64,000 nucleotides of DNA, taken from positions 1-64,000 of the forward strand of contig JBBQTI010000009.1 of assembly GCA_038213435.1 (NCBI GenBank), given 5' to 3'. The stretch comes from PALSA-610 sp038213435. Lineage in GTDB: Bacteria > Actinomycetota > Acidimicrobiia > IMCC26256 > PALSA-610. Position numbers and translations under genes: made by a program. Numbering within the stretch: position 1 is the stretch's first letter; each line of letters begins with the position of its first letter. This document shows, piece after piece, positions 60,661 through 64,000 of this stretch. Under the pieces are notes generated by a model. It saw only the letters and a program-made list of their open reading frames with translations. It was not told where the DNA came from and ran no database searches.

Positions 60661-61908
60661 TCAGGAGATGACGCCCCGCTCCCGAAGACCTGCGAGCTCG
60701 GCCTCGTTCAGGCCGAGCTCGGCGCTCAACACGGCGCGGGTGTGCTCCCCGACCCAGGGGACGCGCGTCTCCGGGCCCTCGCTCATCTTCGACAGCTTCA
60801 CGGGGTTGCCGGGCACCAGCACGGGCTCGGGCCCGTCGTCGGTGCGCGGCATCTCGACGAGCATGTGCCGCGCCGCGACGTGGGGATCGGCGATCACGTC
60901 GGACGCGTGATTGCTCGGTCCCGCGACCACACCGGCCGCGGTGAGCTCGCGTGCCGCGTCGAGCTTCGTGCGCTTCGAGGCCCACGCGTCGACCGCGGGT
61001 CGAATCTCCGACTCGAGGTGTGCCCCCCAACCCGCGCGCGTCGCGAAACGCGGATCGTCCCTCCACTCCGGATGGCCGACGAGAACGCCGAGGTTCCAGA
61101 ACTGGTGCTCCCGCACGATCTGCGCCACGACGTAGCCGTCGGAGGCGCGGAACCCTTCGCAGATGACCTGCAGTCCCTTTTCGGGCTCCGGCCGAACCCC
61201 GAGCGACCAGAAGTTCGTCACGATGTCGGTCATCGCAACCATCGCGTCGAACATCGCGATGTCGACGTACTGGCCAACGCCCGTGGAATCACGGTGCCGC
61301 AGCGCGGCGAGGATGCCGATCACGCCGAACAGCGCCGAGCTGATGTCGCCCAACGCCCCGACCGGGATCGTCACGGGCGGCTCGTCGGGATGGCGGTAGT
61401 CGTAGATACCCGACATCGCCTCGACGATCGACGCGTAGGCGGGCCAGTCGCGATACGGCGTCTTTACCGTGTTGCCGAATCCGGAGATCGAGACGTACAC
61501 CGTGCGCGGATGGCGCGCGGCGATAACGTCGTAGCCGAGACCCATGCGTTCCATCGTGCCGGGCTTGAAGTTCTCGGCCACCACGTCGAACCTCGGCACG
61601 AGCGCGAGGAACAGCTCCCGCCCCTCTGCCCGCTTCAGGTCGATGCCGACGCTGCGCTTGTTGAGATTGTTGCGAAGGTAGGTCGCGCCGACCGCGCGGC
61701 CGTCGGGGTCGAGCATGCCCGGAGTCGACGCGCGACCCGACTCGCCGTGCACCGGGTGCTCGACCTTCACCACGTCGGCGCCGAGGCGAGCGAGGAGCTG
61801 CGTGGCATACGGCAGCGCCTGCATCTGCTCGGCCGCGAGCACGCGCACACCGTCGAGCGGCTTGCCGTAGTGCTGCGCTCCCTCGTTCGCCACGTCGCCG
61901 AGCCGCAT
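60661..61908 (-). CDS. CoA-transferase family III (CaiB/BaiF)
   Basis: A 415-aa type III CoA-transferase, first gene of the minus-strand operon. VRVLAAEQMQALPYATQLLARLGADVVKVE opens the fold; the catalytic Asp is D188 in PVGALGDISS; FKPGTMERMGLGYD and NLNKRSVGIDLK are typical. It should move CoA between acids or load the first pathway acid. The promoter must lie in the short region before the divergent DUF222 remnant (about 61909-61966). Confidence 0.9.
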   Translation of the reverse strand: MRLGDVANEGAQHYGKPLDGVRVLAAEQMQALPYATQLLARLGADVVKVEHPVHGESGRASTPGMLDPDGRAVGATYLRNNLNKRSVGIDLKRAEGRELFLALVPRFDVVAENFKPGTMERMGLGYDVIAARHPRTVYVSISGFGNTVKTPYRDWPAYASIVEAMSGIYDYRHPDEPPVTIPVGALGDISSALFGVIGILAALRHRDSTGVGQYVDIAMFDAMVAMTDIVTNFWSLGVRPEPEKGLQVICEGFRASDGYVVAQIVREHQFWNLGVLVGHPEWRDDPRFATRAGWGAHLESEIRPAVDAWASKRTKLDAARELTAAGVVAGPSNHASDVIADPHVAARHMLVEMPRTDDGPEPVLVPGNPVKLSKMSEGPETRVPWVGEHTRAVLSAELGLNEAELAGLRERGVIS

Positions 61909-61966
61909 CTCGCCGATGCTACGCGGAGCGATACGGCAAATCCGAAATTAGTCTTGTTCCTATTGG

Positions 61967-62890
61967 ATGTTTTCGGATGTCATCGAACGTATGTTCGGGT
62001 CGTTGGAAGCGCTCGCAGCAGAACGAAGGGCGCTCGACGCGCGTGAAGCCGCTTGGCTCGGTGAAGTCGCGAAGTACAAGCATTCCGACGACTGGCGCGC
62101 GGACTGATACGCGAATGCAGCCTCTGCACTACGCCACGCGTGCCGCATGAACCCCGGCGTGGCCCGCGGGCACGTCGAGCTCTCGCGGAAGTTGGAAGAC
62201 CTTCCGGAGGTCGCGGACGCGTTCGGTTCGGGCGAGATCTCGCCCGCGCACGCACGGGTGATCGCGAAGGCGTACACACTGGAACGCGCTTCGGAGATGG
62301 CCGGGCTCGAGAAACCGATCGTCGATGCGGCGCGGGTCGCGAACCCGCGCGAGCTGCTCGGAATCATGCGTCACATCACCGACGCGATCGATGGCGACGG
62401 CGGCGCGGCATCCGACGAGGCGATTCACGCCCGTCGGCGCTGGCACATGTCGCTGACGATCGACGGAATGCTGAAGATCGACGGGCTGGTCGACGCGGAG
62501 GCGTCCGAATACTGGCAGACGGCCGTCAACGCCGAGATCGACCGCGACTATTACGAGGGCGACACGCGAACCCTTGCCCAGCGACGCGCCGACGCGGCCA
62601 CGAGCCTGATCCGCCGACCGCTCGACACCGGCGACGCGAGCAACCGCCGCGCGGCGCGCCCACATCTCGCGGTCGTCGTCGACCTCGACGAGCTTCCCTC
62701 CACCACACCCGCGTTGATCGCCGTGATCCGCGCCGAGCAGCGCTCCCGCGGTCAGCTGTCGGCAGCCATGCTCGAGCGCATCAGCTGCGATTGCGACATC
62801 AGTCGGGTCATCATGGCGGGACCGTCCGAGGTGCTCGACGTCGGCCGCGCGACCCGCACCATCTCACCTGCACTCTGGAAAGCGACCTGA
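61967..62890 (+). pseudogene. DUF222/13E12-repeat family gene with nonsense codon and lost HNH end
   Basis: The frame from ATG61967 (or ATG61991) reads ALAAERRALDAREAAWLGEVAKY, stops at TGA 62105-62107, then continues in the same frame with YANAASALRHACRMNPGVARGH and ARRRWHMSLTIDGMLKIDGL. Intact members have Gly (GGA) where TGA stands, and go on past LWKAL into an HNH nuclease motif; here the frame stops at LWKAT (62890). So it has two lesions and is inactive as a nuclease. An SOS box covers its start. Confidence 0.82.
61983..61998. promoter_or_regulatory. LexA/SOS box
   Basis: TCGAACGTATGTTCGG matches the actinobacterial consensus TCGAAC-N4-GTTCGA with one mismatch at the last base. It overlaps the start of the DUF222 pseudogene (ATG61991 lies inside it). 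13E12-repeat genes in M. tuberculosis are known to carry SOS boxes and respond to DNA damage. Confidence 0.7.
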
Positions 62891-62902
62891 CCGCAACCTT
62901 CT

Positions 62903-63286
62903 TCACGACGCCGAGAGACAGAACTCGTTGCCTTCGGGGTCCAGCAACACGATCCGGTGCGCATGCGTGGCGGCCACGACCGCGCCCAGGCCCACGAGCC
63001 GCGCCGATTCGGCGGCGAGGTCGTCGCACAGGAGGTCGAGATGCACTCGATTCTTCACGACCTTCGATTCCGCGACGCGCTGGAAGAACAAACGTGGTCC
63101 GACAGCCGACGCCTCGACCAACACGGTCGGGTCGTCTTCGACGTCGTCGATGCCGGCCGCTCGCAGGCGTTCGAGCTCGGCTTCGTCGTACGGCGCGACG
63201 GCGTAGCCGTCGAGCGCGGCCGCCCAGAATCGAGCCAGCGACGCGGGGTGCCGGCAATCGACGACGACGTCGTGAATCCGAGCCAC
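62903..63286 (-). CDS. VOC-family (glyoxalase-like) protein
   Basis: A 127-aa protein with the vicinal-oxygen-chelate pattern: IHDVVVDCRHPASLARFWAAA at the start, VKNRVHLDLLCDDLA in the middle (metal-site His), and RIVLLDPEGNEFCLS at the end. This subgroup (glyoxalase-like domain) is widespread in actinobacteria, with no defined substrate. It converges on the DUF222 remnant, 12 bases apart. Confidence 0.87.
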   Translation of the reverse strand: MARIHDVVVDCRHPASLARFWAAALDGYAVAPYDEAELERLRAAGIDDVEDDPTVLVEASAVGPRLFFQRVAESKVVKNRVHLDLLCDDLAAESARLVGLGAVVAATHAHRIVLLDPEGNEFCLSAS

Positions 63287-63351
63287 GCCAGAAGTCTCGC
63301 CTGCTTCCCGGCAGGACGAGAGCTGACAACGGCGTCATAGACTCCCGAGCC

Positions 63352-64000
63352 ATGCGAGGAGTCATCGGCGCCGGCGGCTACGTGCCGTTCCGGCGCCTCC
63401 AACGAGCCGAGATCACGACGACGTTCGGGAGCGGTGGAGGCAAGGGAACGCGCTCGGTCGCGTCGTACGACGAGGACACCACGACGATGGGCGTCGAGGC
63501 GGCGCGGCTCGCGCTGCGCAGCGCACCGACCGGAGCCGGTCCGGACGCGTTGTGGTTCTCCACGGCGTCACCCGCATATCTCGATAAGAACAATGCGTCC
63601 ACTCTCCACGCCGCACTGCGGCTCGACACCGAAGTCTCCGCCTTCGACTTCGGCGGCGCCCTCCGGTCGAGCTTCGGCGCACTGCGCGCCGCGCTCGACG
63701 GCGCCAACTCCGTTTTGGTCGTCACGTCCGACCTGCGCGGCGGCCTCCCGACGAGCGGCGACGAATCGGCATCCGGCGACGGTGCGGGCGCGCTGCTGGT
63801 GGGCGACGACAGCGATGGCCCCATCATCGCCGAGTATCTCGGTGTCGCGAGTGCGACCGAGGAGTTCCTCGAGCGGTGGCGCACCCCGGGATCGACACGG
63901 TCGCGCGTGTGGGAGGAGCGCTTCGGTGAGGTGAAGTACGGGCCGCTCGTCGAGCAGGCGTGGAACGCGGCGCTGAAGGCGGCCGAGCTCTCGGCCGACC
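63352..64000 (+). CDS. Thiolase-fold HMG-CoA synthase-like protein, 5' part
   Basis: ATG63352 opens a frame that stays open to the window end (216 residues seen). GVIGAGGYVPFRRLQRAEI, STASPAYLDKNNASTLHAAL, VLVVTSDLR and GDGAGALLVG match the KASIII/HMG-CoA synthase fold. Where active members have a Cys (ACxGT), this reads AFDFGGALRSSFGAL, so the nucleophile is absent. Such proteins are often fused to or followed by an OB-fold DUF35 domain. The gene lies downstream of the acyl-CoA operon on the other strand. Confidence 0.78.
   Translation, partial: MRGVIGAGGYVPFRRLQRAEITTTFGSGGGKGTRSVASYDEDTTTMGVEAARLALRSAPTGAGPDALWFSTASPAYLDKNNASTLHAALRLDTEVSAFDFGGALRSSFGALRAALDGANSVLVVTSDLRGGLPTSGDESASGDGAGALLVGDDSDGPIIAEYLGVASATEEFLERWRTPGSTRSRVWEERFGEVKYGPLVEQAWNAALKAAELSAD

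Noticed and set aside
62105..62107. TGA in the DUF222 gene as a second selenocysteine codon
   Set aside because: Intact homologs have Gly there, there is no redox motif, no clear hairpin follows, and the gene also lacks its HNH end. It is a nonsense mutation.
1..64000. tRNA or rRNA genes, IS elements, prophage or integrase genes
   Set aside because: Reading the intergenic gaps showed no TPsiC-loop pattern with paired arms, and no transposase or integrase motif appears in any frame.

Overview
The window looks like a chromosomal segment of a high-GC actinobacterium, most likely an uncultured member of the Acidimicrobiia. The evidence is the strong GC codon bias with many GTG and TTG starts, several luciferase-like (F420-type) monooxygenases, type III CoA-transferases with heteromeric-type acyl-CoA dehydrogenases, a DUF2510 tail, a DUF222/13E12-family remnant carrying an actinobacterial SOS box, and a GYWLVASDGG repeat protein. 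I saw no rRNA, tRNA, insertion sequence, prophage or CRISPR array.

Layout. 1-9001: the end of a beta-propeller gene, then a glycan locus: a WecE-like sugar aminotransferase, a GT2 polyprenyl-phosphate-type glycosyltransferase, an opposite-strand GT-C-like membrane protein, and a tightly coupled run of methyltransferase, acyl carrier protein, short-chain reductase, AMP ligase and GNAT acyltransferase. Together these could build and N-acylate a 4-amino-4,6-dideoxy sugar. 9020-12882: an SRPBCC protein, a probable selenocysteine-containing redoxin (in-frame UGA with a SECIS-like hairpin) followed by an AhpD-like CxxC protein, a PhyH dioxygenase and an EEP-fold hydrolase. 12922-17003: a three-gene ABC-2 exporter and an Amt ammonium transporter. 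17233-22587: membrane and surface proteins, a cupin, an ASCH-winged helix protein, and a decayed ferric-reductase/NuoF-like locus. 22588-27544: two luciferase-like monooxygenases, a secreted phosphoesterase lipoprotein, an aldo/keto reductase and a nitroreductase. 27723-31295: an HtrA-type protease, and a sigma factor coupled to a membrane partner. 31274-34224: an ECF-type importer with S, A and A' parts fused in one chain plus EcfT. 34226-41973: an aldo/keto reductase, hydrolases, dCTP deaminase, a secreted lipase-like lipoprotein, amidohydrolase, monooxygenase, DUF427 and YjbR-type proteins. 41987-47408: a polyamine-type ABC operon (potA, D, B, C order) ending in an amidohydrolase.

47520-53696: an orphan molybdopterin-type large subunit, then a Mau-like cluster: MauE-like membrane protein, MauD-like thioredoxin, a tiny membrane peptide, a membrane protein, a short protein, and a Tat-exported protein that joins a methylamine-dehydrogenase-light-chain-like Cys-rich domain to five 42-residue repeats. 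53781-55440: an HtpX-type protease and an SRPBCC protein. 55464-61908: a minus-strand acyl-CoA catabolic operon with two type III CoA-transferases, two complementary acyl-CoA dehydrogenases and two MaoC-type hydratases, resembling steroid side-chain degradation modules. 61967-64000: a broken DUF222 gene with an SOS box, a VOC protein, and the start of a thiolase-fold HMG-CoA synthase-like gene.

The two most unusual items are the in-frame UGA redoxin at 9534-10604 and the Mau-like cluster at 49933-53696.
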